Assembly: GCA_002400085.1 (NCBI GenBank)
Contig: DHEX01000113.1
Span: 16,204-30,901, forward strand
Origin: Clostridiaceae bacterium UBA4839
GTDB lineage: Bacteria > Bacillota > Clostridia > Clostridiales > Caloramatoraceae
Reading direction: 5' to 3'
Length of the DNA: 14,698 nucleotides
Both the position numbers and the translations under genes were made by a program. Below, piece by piece: positions 1 through 6,904 of this stretch (position 1 is the first letter of the stretch; every line of letters begins with the position of its first letter). The notes under the pieces were generated by a model. That model saw only the letters and a list, made by a program, of their open reading frames with translations, had not been told where the DNA came from and did not search any database.

Positions 1-1163
1 CCATCTATGTCCATTATCTCCCCTGCAAAATAAAGTCCTTTTATAAGCAGGGATTCCATGGTATTTTTATTAATATCCTTAGTATCTATACCTCCTGCAG
101 TAACTTGTGCTTCTGACCAAGATTTATATCCAGTAACTTTAAATGTCCATTCCTTTAATACCTTTAATATTGAGTTTATTTCTTTGTTTGATAAACTTCC
201 ACATTCTTTATGAATATTATCAATTTCTGCCTGTTTTAAAATTGAATTTATAAGCCTTTTATTTATAAATCCCACAAAGCTAAAGTCTAAAGGTTTTTCA
301 GGGCTTATATAAAATTTGTTTTTAATAATATTAAAAAGCTCTTCATATTCAAATTGAGGAAACATATCAACGCTAATATAAGGATTACCGCCATTTTCAA
401 GGGATTCAACTGCACTTCTGCTTAGCTGCAAAATTGGAGGGCCTGATATACCATATTCAGTAAATAGTACCTCACCAAATTCTTTTCTCAGCATCTTTTC
501 ATTACAGTAAACCTTAACTTCTCCATCAAACTTTACACCTTTTAATGATTTTAAAAATGGGGAACTTAACCTTAACTGGACTAAAGAAGGAATAGGTTTT
601 ATCAGCTTATGACCAAAAGATTCACATAATCTATAACCGCTTCCATTTGAACCTAAATTGGGACTAGCTTTCCCACCTGCTGCAATTATTACCCTATCTG
701 CTTTAAAGCTTTTTCCATCCTTTAAAAATATATTAAAACTTTCTCCCTTCTTAATTATAGAGACAACCTCGCTGCCGCAGATTTCCTCAACATTTTGTTT
801 ATTCATTTCATATCTTAGTACATCGAGAACGCTTGAAGCCTGACCAGAATAAGGATATATTTTGCCTCCTTCTTCCACCCTGCAATTTATACCAAGCTTT
901 TCAAAAAAATCTATCGTCTTATTTAAATCAAAATAGTTATAAGCTCCATTAAAAAATTCGACATTTCTCCCGTGATATCTTCCAATATTTATATTTGAAT
1001 TTGTAAAATTACATCTCCCATTCCCTGTAGCAAGAAGCTTTTTGCCTACCCTATCCATTCTTTCAAATACTTTAACCTTTGCTCCATTTCTTGCTGCAGT
1101 AATTGCAGCAATCATTCCTGATGCTCCACCACCAATAACTGCTATATTTTTTCTATTATCCAT
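1..1163 (-). CDS. BaiN/HI0933-family NAD(P)/FAD-dependent oxidoreductase (3' end outside window)
   Basis: The frame is open from an ATG at 1163 to the left edge, giving 387 codons without a stop. The start is preceded by AGGTGA. The N-terminus carries an FAD-binding Rossmann motif (IGGGASG, residues 10-16), then a charged residue ending the second strand (VFER), and NGRCNFTN near residue 48, which is characteristic of the HI0933/YhiN/BaiN flavoproteins. Further on are AAGGKASPNLGSNGSGY and, near the visible end, QVTAGGIDT and GLYFAGEIMDIDG, the family's C-terminal FAD-contacting block. Family members are about 400-410 residues, so only some 20-30 residues are missing. They are soluble flavoproteins; some take part in bile-acid 7-dehydroxylation (BaiN), but the substrate of most is unknown, so no specific reaction is claimed. 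Two TATAAT boxes (1198-1203, 1207-1212) lie upstream, without a clear -35. The gene is separated from the upstream lipase gene by that gene's terminator. Confidence 0.93.
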   Translation of the reverse strand, partial: MDNRKNIAVIGGGASGMIAAITAARNGAKVKVFERMDRVGKKLLATGNGRCNFTNSNINIGRYHGRNVEFFNGAYNYFDLNKTIDFFEKLGINCRVEEGGKIYPYSGQASSVLDVLRYEMNKQNVEEICGSEVVSIIKKGESFNIFLKDGKSFKADRVIIAAGGKASPNLGSNGSGYRLCESFGHKLIKPIPSLVQLRLSSPFLKSLKGVKFDGEVKVYCNEKMLRKEFGEVLFTEYGISGPPILQLSRSAVESLENGGNPYISVDMFPQFEYEELFNIIKNKFYISPEKPLDFSFVGFINKRLINSILKQAEIDNIHKECGSLSNKEINSILKVLKEWTFKVTGYKSWSEAQVTAGGIDTKDINKNTMESLLIKGLYFAGEIMDID

Positions 1164-1214
1164 AATTATCACCTACTTTAAATCCACTATAACCTATATT
1201 ATACATATTATACA

Positions 1215-1240
1215 TCAAAAAAAGATGGCTAAGCCATCTT
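1215..1240 (-). terminator. Rho-independent terminator of the lipase gene
   Basis: On the minus strand an 8-bp perfect stem (AAGATGGC / GCCATCTT, loop TTA, 1222-1240) is followed by an uninterrupted run of T (1217-1223, partly within the stem). The stem begins inside the stop codon of the alpha/beta hydrolase gene. Confidence 0.85.
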
Positions 1241-2163
1241 CAATGTTTATCAAGCCAGTCTATTATGTCATTCATAACCTCATCCCTGTTAGTTTCATTT
1301 AAAATTTCATGCCTTGCATCCTTATAAAATTTGAATGAAACATCCTTAATGCCAAGTGATTTGTACTCATTTATAAGAGGCATTACAAGCTTTAAATTTT
1401 TTCCTACAGGATCTTTATCACCGCCAGTTACATATATAGGAAGATCCTTTGGAATCTTTGCCACATTACTCTTTTTGTGAGTTTCCAATAATCCAGGTAA
1501 AAAGTCACAGAAAAATTGTGCGCTAAATACTCCACCACAGTATGGATCATTTACATATTTATCTACTTCAGCTGTATCCCTGCTTAACCAATCAAAGTCA
1601 GTCCTATTTGGCTTAAATGCCTTATTATAGTTTCCAAAGGTTAAACTGTTCATTTTTTCGCTTTTAGCCTTCGGTCCTATTTTTTTAAATTCCTTTTTTG
1701 CTATCCTTGTTCCTACTTTTGTCTCAAAATCCTGTCTGCCAGCTGTTCCAGATAAAATAACTCCATTTATTGCCGAACCATATAGCGATATGTACCTTTG
1801 AGAAAGCATAGATCCCATACTGTGACCATATAAAAATAACTTAAGAGAAGGATTTTCTTTCTTAATTATCCCTGTTAACTGGTACATATCTTTAACCATC
1901 CAATTGTAGCCATCCTCTCCTAAGTAGCCCACATTTTCAAGACCCTCAGCAGTTCTCCCATGCCCCCTATGATCATTTGCATAGACAATGTAGCCTCTTT
2001 CATTTAGTCTTTTTGCAAACCTGTCATATCTTGCTGCATATTCTGCCATACCATGTGCTATTTGAACCACACCTTTAGGGCTTGTACCCTCTTCTAAGCC
2101 CCACTTATAGCCATATATCTTTTTCCCATCCGCAGCATCAAAATTAAAATCTATTTTATCCAT
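1240..2163 (-). CDS. Alpha/beta hydrolase, monoacylglycerol lipase-like (Hydrolase_4)
   Basis: This 307-residue protein has no signal peptide or membrane segment and is presumably cytosolic. It shows the serine-hydrolase layout: an oxyanion-hole HG at 37-38 (IAHGMAEYAARY), the DHRGHG block at 64-69, the nucleophile elbow GHSMG with Ser115, a probable acid Asp251 in GGDKDPVG, and His285 in DARHE. The order, spacing and length fit the monoacylglycerol lipase/lysophospholipase group of clostridia. Substrates of such bacterial enzymes are usually short- to medium-chain acylglycerols or lysophospholipids, but nothing here fixes the substrate. The ATG at 2163 follows a GGGGGG tract, an atypical Shine-Dalgarno. 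The gene is monocistronic: its own promoter is at 2196-2225 and its own terminator at 1215-1240. Confidence 0.9.
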   Translation of the reverse strand: MDKIDFNFDAADGKKIYGYKWGLEEGTSPKGVVQIAHGMAEYAARYDRFAKRLNERGYIVYANDHRGHGRTAEGLENVGYLGEDGYNWMVKDMYQLTGIIKKENPSLKLFLYGHSMGSMLSQRYISLYGSAINGVILSGTAGRQDFETKVGTRIAKKEFKKIGPKAKSEKMNSLTFGNYNKAFKPNRTDFDWLSRDTAEVDKYVNDPYCGGVFSAQFFCDFLPGLLETHKKSNVAKIPKDLPIYVTGGDKDPVGKNLKLVMPLINEYKSLGIKDVSFKFYKDARHEILNETNRDEVMNDIIDWLDKH

Positions 2164-2195
2164 AGTAATCCCCCCAACATAATTATTTTCTTCTA

Positions 2196-2225
2196 ATTAT
2201 ATCAGAATTTTGTGAAAACTTCCAA
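2196..2225 (-). promoter_or_regulatory. Candidate sigma-A promoter of the lipase gene
   Basis: On the minus strand TTGGAA (2220-2225) is separated by 18 bases from a perfect TATAAT (2196-2201), 33 bases before the start codon. The -10 is perfect; the -35 matches at four of six positions. Confidence 0.5.
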
Positions 2226-2231
2226 CGATTA

Positions 2232-2254
2232 AGATAAGGCCTTTTACAGCCCTT
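2232..2254 (-). other. Hairpin after the pseudogene relic (AGATAAGG / CCTTATCT)
   Basis: An inverted repeat (arms AGATAAGG and CCTTATCT, separated by GCTGTAAAAGG) overlaps the fossil stop codon of the pseudogene relic. It may be the remains of that copy's terminator; the bases after it (TAATCG) are not T-rich, so it is unlikely to terminate well now. Confidence 0.35.
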
Positions 2255-2326
2255 ATCTCTTAACCACTACTTCATCATTTATCATTTCTCAAATATTTTT
2301 ATCTTCAAGTCCTAATCACTAAAATG
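2250..2326 (-). pseudogene. Relic of the last 24 codons of a second LysM/GH18 spore hydrolase
   Basis: These 77 bases align without gaps to 2708-2784, the 3' end of the intact spore hydrolase gene next door; I count 67 identities. Most differences are transitions. Read in the same frame the relic gives F**LGLEDKNI*EMINDE... with the final stop conserved: one Arg and two Trp codons have become stops. Similarity ends abruptly at 2326, beyond which no hydrolase sequence remains. The simplest reading is a tandem duplicate of the hydrolase that lost all but its tail. Confidence 0.75.
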
Positions 2327-2461
2327 TAATTTATGTTAAACTTTCGGGCACTACTCAAGAGCAATATTCAAAATACACAATTATCGAGTAAACAGTCTAA
2401 GTACGAGAGCATATTATACTTCACAAAAACCTCTTTTCTTAGTGAGTCACCGCTTTCTCAC

Positions 2462-2514
2462 CACCCTTCTAACCTTCCTAACCAAGACTGTTGACAAGAA
2501 AGGTTAGAAAGGTG
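2462..2514 (+). repeat. Long inverted repeat / hairpin
   Basis: CACCCTTCTAACCTT (2462-2476) and AAGGTTAGAAAGGTG (2500-2514) pair over 15 positions with a single C-A mismatch, leaving a 23-base loop. It stands immediately before the terminator-like hairpin at 2520-2545. Its role is unknown. Confidence 0.7.
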
Positions 2515-2519
2515 ACAAG

Positions 2520-2548
2520 AAGTGCCACTCGAAAGAAAGGTGCTTTTT
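2520..2548 (+). terminator. Terminator-like hairpin preceding the intron-like sequence
   Basis: AAGTGCC (2520-2526) can pair with GGTGCTT (2539-2545) over 7 bp including two G-U pairs, followed by TTTTT (2544-2548). No intact plus-strand gene is upstream, so it is probably a fossil. Group IIC introns characteristically insert just after such structures, and the intron-like 5' end begins two bases later. Confidence 0.5.
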
Positions 2549-2550
2549 CA

Positions 2551-2600
2551 GTGTATCCAGCATGGGCAACAACTGGGTGGTGAAAGTCCACTATGAGAAA
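2551..2600 (+). mobile_element. Probable group IIC intron 5'-end remnant
   Basis: The block starts GTGTATCCAGCATGGG and continues with GGGTGGTGAAAGTCCAC. This matches the start of bacterial group IIC introns, which begin GTG(T/C)GCCCGGCATGGG and soon have a GGTGAGAGTCC or GGTGAAAGTCC hairpin. Position and orientation relative to the terminator-like hairpin also fit the IIC insertion preference. Beyond about 2600 the similarity is lost: no maturase frame and no domain V/VI hairpin is visible, so only a fragment remains. The identification is from memory of the family consensus. Confidence 0.6.
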
Positions 2601-2668
2601 GCTTTAAATACATTATCAAAACAACATATCCTTTAAATCATATGGGCTTATATTAGTGAAATCTTGGC

Positions 2669-2697
2669 AAAAAAAGAGGTATCACATTGGATACCTC
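2669..2697 (-). terminator. Rho-independent terminator of the LysM/GH18 gene
   Basis: On the minus strand a perfect 8-bp stem GAGGTATC / GATACCTC with a 6-base loop is followed by seven T. It lies 14 bases after the stop codon. Confidence 0.93.
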
Positions 2698-2710
2698 GGC
2701 TGTAAAACCC

Positions 2711-4081
2711 TTATCTTTTAACTACCGCTTCATCATTTATCATTTTCCAAATATTTTTATCTTCAAGACCTAACCTCCAAAATGCTACACCGTCTGTTTT
2801 CATGCTGTATGCTAAATCAATCTTTGACTTTATGCTCCTGCTGTCCTCAAACCAAACCTCGTGTTTATTCCCATTTTCGGCAGTATAAGAAAACATCGGT
2901 GTTTGAGTTTTTTCATCAAATATAATTTGACTGCCATATTTTTGAGCAATACCAATAGCTATGTCATAAGTTACATATTTAGCATCACCTGTTGTCAAAT
3001 TAAAATCAAATCCAAATACAGAAACATCAGAGAAAACCTTATTGCTTGGCATCTTAGTTATAGTATACTTAAGAACCCTTTCCATCCAGCCTATAGATAC
3101 TACAGGTCCAGGCCCTGATCCCGGCCAGCCGTGCTCATTATAAAGCATTACTCCAAACCTATCTACAGCCTTCCCTATAGCAGCATAATCAAATGCATTT
3201 GAAAAAGGATTCAGCATGGCATCTGATGCCCTCGATGGAACAGAAGATGTAAGTATATATCCCTGCCTTCTTAAAGCTGCTCCAAGCTCTGCATATAAAA
3301 GGGAAATGTTCTTCGAATCTTCAAAATATACATCTTCAATATCAAGATTAGCTCCATCAAAGTTAAAAGTTTTAACTAAGTTTAAAACGCTTTGTACAAA
3401 CTTATTCCTATTTTCAGGAGAAGATACTACTGATCTTACAACATCCTTAGAAGCTTTTACTCCTCCCGGCTTATAAAGTAAATTATGAATTACAGGCAAT
3501 ATCCTTACGTTATTTCTATGAGCTATAGCTACTAATGTCTTTACATCATTATCAGTAAAATTACCGAACTTTTCTACTTCTCCTATGTTTGTCTGACTAA
3601 ATCTGTACATAAAAAGTGCAACTTCAGACATTAAATTTTTATTTGTATTAAAGGATGTAAAGGATGATGGCAGCCCTGGTCCTTCTTCTAATACGTAAAA
3701 CCCTACTATTGAAACTATAGGTTTCGTTCCATCATAAACTTTCATTGTAACAGCACTTTTTGACATCCATCCATCATTGCCATTAAATATTTTAACCTTG
3801 TACCATCCATCAGAATAACCTATTACCCTAACCCTTGCACCTTCAGAAAACTTTGCCATAACTGTACTGCTTGTTTTTCTCTCTTTATAAACAGGAGTAC
3901 CATTTAAATTCACAACAACCTCTGTATATGCAGGAATTATTAATTTTTGCCCAATGTCTAAATTTGTACTTGTAAGATTGTTTAAACTCATTATGCTTTC
4001 AACTGTTGTATTAAACTGTGATGCGATTTTATAAAGACTATCCCCTTTTTTTACTATATATACTCGCGGCTCAAAAGCCAT
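2711..4081 (-). CDS. LysM-SH3-GH18 spore peptidoglycan hydrolase (YaaH/YdhD-like)
   Basis: The protein has 456 residues. Residues 7-50 are one LysM domain (YIVKKGDSLYKIA...LIIP) for binding peptidoglycan. Residues 52-112 are an SH3-like domain (VVVNLNGTPVYK ... GWYKVK ... GWMSKSAV). Residues 120-445 are a glycoside hydrolase 18 catalytic domain. The catalytic motif is FDGANLDIED with Asp242, Asp247 and the proton donor Glu249; Asn replaces the second Asp of DxxDxDxE, as in spore YaaH-type enzymes. There is no signal peptide, as expected for a protein made in the mother cell and packed onto the spore. Family members hydrolyse cortex peptidoglycan during germination. The ATG at 4081 follows GGAGGAG. 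A sigma-K-like promoter is at 4114-4142 and a terminator at 2669-2697. The tail of a second copy survives at 2250-2326. Confidence 0.92.
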   Translation of the reverse strand: MAFEPRVYIVKKGDSLYKIASQFNTTVESIMSLNNLTSTNLDIGQKLIIPAYTEVVVNLNGTPVYKERKTSSTVMAKFSEGARVRVIGYSDGWYKVKIFNGNDGWMSKSAVTMKVYDGTKPIVSIVGFYVLEEGPGLPSSFTSFNTNKNLMSEVALFMYRFSQTNIGEVEKFGNFTDNDVKTLVAIAHRNNVRILPVIHNLLYKPGGVKASKDVVRSVVSSPENRNKFVQSVLNLVKTFNFDGANLDIEDVYFEDSKNISLLYAELGAALRRQGYILTSSVPSRASDAMLNPFSNAFDYAAIGKAVDRFGVMLYNEHGWPGSGPGPVVSIGWMERVLKYTITKMPSNKVFSDVSVFGFDFNLTTGDAKYVTYDIAIGIAQKYGSQIIFDEKTQTPMFSYTAENGNKHEVWFEDSRSIKSKIDLAYSMKTDGVAFWRLGLEDKNIWKMINDEAVVKR

Positions 4082-4113
4082 TTACGGCTCCTCCAAACAA
4101 ATTAATATCTATA

Positions 4114-4142
4114 TATACTATGCATAATATTTTTTATTTGTG
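4114..4142 (-). promoter_or_regulatory. Candidate sigma-K promoter of the spore hydrolase gene
   Basis: On the minus strand CACA (4139-4142), a 16-base spacer and CATAGTATA (4114-4122) match the Bacillus sigma-K consensus mACm-N16-CATAnnnTA at every fixed position. The -10 lies 32 bases upstream of the start codon. This agrees with late mother-cell expression of a spore cortex enzyme. Sigma-E and sigma-G consensus sites are related, so the exact factor is uncertain. Confidence 0.55.
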
Positions 4143-4268
4143 TAAAAAAGTCTTTTAATTAAAGATATTTAATCTTTTAAATCTGAATAATATAATAAAA
4201 AATTATAAATAATATATATAAGATATCAAATTATTCATCTGATATTACATATAATGGGGGTGAAAATA
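4143..4268. other. AT-rich intergenic stretch with a possible plus-strand sporulation promoter
   Basis: This is nearly pure A+T with no coding frame. At its right end CATATAAT (4248-4255) is preceded by TCAAATT (4226-4232) at 15 bases, close to a sigma-E-type arrangement, and is followed by GGGGGTG and an ATG (see the palindrome at 4269). The only gene it could drive is a 12-codon frame, so the promoter call is tentative. Confidence 0.3.
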
Positions 4269-4302
4269 TTAATGCATAGCCTAATCTTAGGCTATGCATT
4301 AA
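4269..4302. repeat. Perfect 16-bp palindrome containing a 12-codon mini-ORF
   Basis: TTAATGCATAGCCTAA (4269-4284) and its exact reverse complement (4287-4302) are separated by two bases. On the plus strand an ATG at 4272 lies 7 bases after GGGGGTG and opens a 12-codon frame (MHSLILGYALTF, stop 4308-4310) that runs through the palindrome. On the minus strand the stem is followed by TATTTTC, so it may act as a weak terminator downstream of helD. Which role is real cannot be decided from sequence alone. Confidence 0.6.
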
Positions 4303-4323
4303 CATTTTAAGTGCTACTGTAAA

Positions 4324-4444
4324 CTTTTAAGCTAAAGCTTACCACCAAAACTTCGGCAGGGGTAGGTCCCCCAAAGCAGAAAAGCAAAGCCCCACCTTAT
4401 AAAAGGTGAAGCCTTGAAAATAGATAAATAAGCTTTAAGCTTAA
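4324..4444. repeat. Structured repeat, copy 1, with terminal inverted repeats (MITE-like)
   Basis: The element starts CTTTTAAGCTAAAGCTTACC, contains CTTCGG, a GGGG-TAGGT-CCCC hairpin, the constant block GCAGAAAAGCAAA and a CACCTT-ATAA-AAGGTG hairpin, and ends with TAAGCTTTAAGCTTAA. The ends (4326-4341 and 4429-4444) are imperfect inverted repeats differing by one indel. Copy 2 is at 6905-7011. No protein is encoded. The right end overlaps the last codon and stop of helD. Confidence 0.7.
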
Positions 4445-6774
4445 TCTAACCCCATGGACTTAGATATACCATCCCCTGTCTTATAAATATATAATCTGTG
4501 AAGTGCTCTTGTCATTGATACATAAAGAAGTTTTATATCAAGAGGATTATCCTCATATTTTTCCTTGATATTTACAATGAATACTGCATCAAATTCAAGT
4601 CCTTTAACAAGTTGACATGGAACAATAACTACTCCTGCATTATAAAGAGATTTCTTGCCATCTATTATTTCACATTTTATATCTGTGTTCTTATCAAAAT
4701 AAGCTTTTACAGTGCTGCATTCCTTCTCAGTTTTGCATATAACTGCAATGGATTTAAAATCCTCATTTACTACAGCTTTAATTTTGGCACTTAACTCTTC
4801 TAACAGCTTTTTCTCATCAGTATAATTTTTTATCACAGGTTTTTCACCGTGCCTTATTACAGGTTTTGCAAGTATAATATCTTTATTTTTAAGCCTTTTT
4901 ATTACTTTGTTTGCAAGCTCCATTATTTCAACAGTAGTTCTATAACTTTGCTCAAGTGTGACATAACTTGGATTATCCTTTTCAAAAACTGCTTCCATCA
5001 TATCTTCCCAGTTATCAATCCCTCTATAGGAATGAATTCCCTGGGAAATATCGCCTAAAATAGTGAACATATTCGTGTTTAATACTTCTTTTAAAGCATA
5101 AAATTGAAATATACTAAAATCCTGTGCTTCATCTATTACTACATTTTTAATTATTATCTTTTTGTCAAATCCAATTACTTTGTGCTTTAAATATAAAAGT
5201 GCAGCTAAATCTTCAAACTCTATATGTTTGCTATACAGCATTTCTGTAGTTTTGCTGCATAAATATTTAAGTTTATCCTCATTTAAATTCCCATCTGAAT
5301 ATTCATTTATTAATTCTGCATTTCTCATCAAATTAGTGTAATAGTAAAAAACATTTTCCTTGGGAAATTTATCTAAGTAATCATCTATTGCATTTTTTAT
5401 TTCACTTTTAGCTCGCTTAAGCTTGCTGTCCCTTTCATTCATTAACCTAATAAGCTGAGGTCTTTTTCCCTCCATAGGGACATTTAATTCTCTTATTTTA
5501 TTTAAAGCCCTATCGTAACTAAACTCAATATTCCTTGGAATATTATCTTTAATTCTGTTTAGTTTATTTCTTAAACTTTTCTTTAATTCTTTTATCCTTT
5601 TATAAAAAGGAAGATAGGTTAAATCCTCAAGAAACATCCTGTTTATTTCTTCATAAGTAAGAAGAACTTTTCCGTAAACAACAAAGTCTTCCTTTGGAAC
5701 AAAATCTTTTTCAATATCCTTTATATATTTATCTATTATATCCTTAAACTCCATAGAGCCTTTAAACTTACAGGCCCAAACGATATTTTCCTTTTCCTTC
5801 TCATCTTCACCATTTATAAGATAAGTTAGCTTTTTATCTGAATCCGTAACCCTGTATTTCCTACCTATAAGGTCTAAAACAAAATCAGTATATGTAGTTT
5901 GTAAAACCCTTTCAACTCCAAGATCAGGTAAAACATTTGATATATAATCAAGGAATAATTTGTTTGGTGCTAATATCATATAATTTTCAGGATAAAGCTG
6001 GTCTTCATAGGTATATATACAATAAGCTATCCTATGAAGGGCAATGGTAGTTTTTCCGCTTCCAGCCACTCCTTGAACAATAAGAGGCCTCCCAAGATCA
6101 GCCCTAATTACCCTATTTTGCTCCCCTTGAATTGTAGCTGCAATATCCTTTAATTTATCTTCAGCATTTGCTTCAAGAGATGCTTGAAGAAATTCATCTG
6201 TAGTTGTAATATCTATATCTGAAAAGTTAATAAGCTCACCTTTATCAATAGTATATTGCCTTTTTAAGTACATCTCTCCACTTAATGTTTCATTTCCTAC
6301 CTTATATGTGTTATGCCCCAGCCTTCCTTCATAGTACACATTTGCAATAGGGGCCCTCCAGTCAACTATTATCTGTTCTTTTTTTTCTGCATCATATAAA
6401 GATGCCTTTCCAATATAAATTTTATTTACTTCATCCTTTTTTTCTATGTCAATATCTTTATCCTTTGAATCATCGTCTATCTTAAAATCAATTCTTGCGA
6501 AATAAGGCTTATCCTTAACCTTTTTATATTCATAATAATTCTTATCAGCCATTTCAATTATGTTATTAGCTATAAGAAGATTTATATATGCGTCACTGCT
6601 GTCCTCTGTCTCATCTGATGACATTATACTTCTTATATTCCCCTTATTGATTTCCTTAAACTCCTCTACAGCCTTAATGGTCTTGTTTAAAAAGTCCTTG
6701 GTATAATCAAGCCTATTTACTTCTTCCTTATAATCCTTGTGTTTTTTAATTTTTTCATTAATCTTAGATCCCAT
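4441..6774 (-). CDS. helD: HelD, UvrD/Rep-like RNA polymerase recycling ATPase
   Basis: The protein has 777 residues, close to Bacillus subtilis HelD. Residues 1-90 form a charged, largely helical N-terminal arm, which in HelD enters the RNA polymerase secondary channel. Residues 135-190 include VDWRAPIANVYYEG and YLKRQYTIDKGEL, typical of HelD. The superfamily 1 ATPase motifs follow: Q-motif region IQGEQNRVIR (215-224), Walker A GVAGSGKTT (235-243), Walker B VVIDEAQD (545-552), motif III GDISQGIHSYRG (574-585), motif IV LEQSYRTT (607-614), motif V KGLEFDAVF (724-732) and motif VI VSMTRALHRLYIY (752-764). HelD removes stalled RNA polymerase from nucleic acid. The ATG at 6774 follows AGGAGA and a very good promoter (6819-6847). 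The stop codon lies within the terminal repeat of a MITE-like element, so the last residues may have been altered by the insertion. Confidence 0.9.
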   Translation of the reverse strand: MGSKINEKIKKHKDYKEEVNRLDYTKDFLNKTIKAVEEFKEINKGNIRSIMSSDETEDSSDAYINLLIANNIIEMADKNYYEYKKVKDKPYFARIDFKIDDDSKDKDIDIEKKDEVNKIYIGKASLYDAEKKEQIIVDWRAPIANVYYEGRLGHNTYKVGNETLSGEMYLKRQYTIDKGELINFSDIDITTTDEFLQASLEANAEDKLKDIAATIQGEQNRVIRADLGRPLIVQGVAGSGKTTIALHRIAYCIYTYEDQLYPENYMILAPNKLFLDYISNVLPDLGVERVLQTTYTDFVLDLIGRKYRVTDSDKKLTYLINGEDEKEKENIVWACKFKGSMEFKDIIDKYIKDIEKDFVPKEDFVVYGKVLLTYEEINRMFLEDLTYLPFYKRIKELKKSLRNKLNRIKDNIPRNIEFSYDRALNKIRELNVPMEGKRPQLIRLMNERDSKLKRAKSEIKNAIDDYLDKFPKENVFYYYTNLMRNAELINEYSDGNLNEDKLKYLCSKTTEMLYSKHIEFEDLAALLYLKHKVIGFDKKIIIKNVVIDEAQDFSIFQFYALKEVLNTNMFTILGDISQGIHSYRGIDNWEDMMEAVFEKDNPSYVTLEQSYRTTVEIMELANKVIKRLKNKDIILAKPVIRHGEKPVIKNYTDEKKLLEELSAKIKAVVNEDFKSIAVICKTEKECSTVKAYFDKNTDIKCEIIDGKKSLYNAGVVIVPCQLVKGLEFDAVFIVNIKEKYEDNPLDIKLLYVSMTRALHRLYIYKTGDGISKSMGLD

Positions 6775-6818
6775 AAGAGTATCTCCTATTTATATGCTAA
6801 AATTTAAATCAGGTTAAT

Positions 6819-6847
6819 ATTATACCACTACAATATATTCTAATCAA
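6819..6847 (-). promoter_or_regulatory. Sigma-A promoter of helD
   Basis: On the minus strand TTGATT (6842-6847), exactly 17 bases, and TATAAT (6819-6824) lie 45 bases before the helD start codon. The -10 is perfect and the -35 matches at four of six positions, including TTGA. Confidence 0.75.
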
Positions 6848-6904
6848 TTTTTATCGCTAGGAACCACAAATTGGAAGGTACTAGCTTCAAAAATTAATAG
6901 CGAG

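Larger units (their letters stand above)
2327..2668. other. Gene-free scar region between pseudogene relic and hydrolase terminator
   Basis: About 340 bases carry no credible coding frame on either strand. The content is two consecutive hairpins (2462-2514 and 2520-2545), a group IIC intron-like 5' end (2551 onwards) and otherwise unplaced sequence. GACAAGAA occurs twice (2493-2500 and 2513-2520). A minus-strand TATAAT-type box lies near 2410-2416 without a recognisable -35. The stretch looks like the residue of an insertion into the duplicated hydrolase gene. Confidence 0.5.

Noticed and set aside
1042..1302. 86-codon plus-strand frame across the flavoprotein start and lipase end
   Set aside because: It runs antisense over two real genes and a terminator; composition is that of a shadow frame.
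2491..2496. TTGACA as a plus-strand -35 box
   Set aside because: No acceptable -10 at 16-18 bases and no gene downstream; it lies in the loop of the 2462-2514 hairpin.
4324..4430. Possible c-di-GMP-I riboswitch in the structured repeat
   Set aside because: GCAAAGCC and GGTAGGT recall parts of that aptamer, but their order is reversed, copy 2 lacks both, and no regulated gene is placed correctly downstream.
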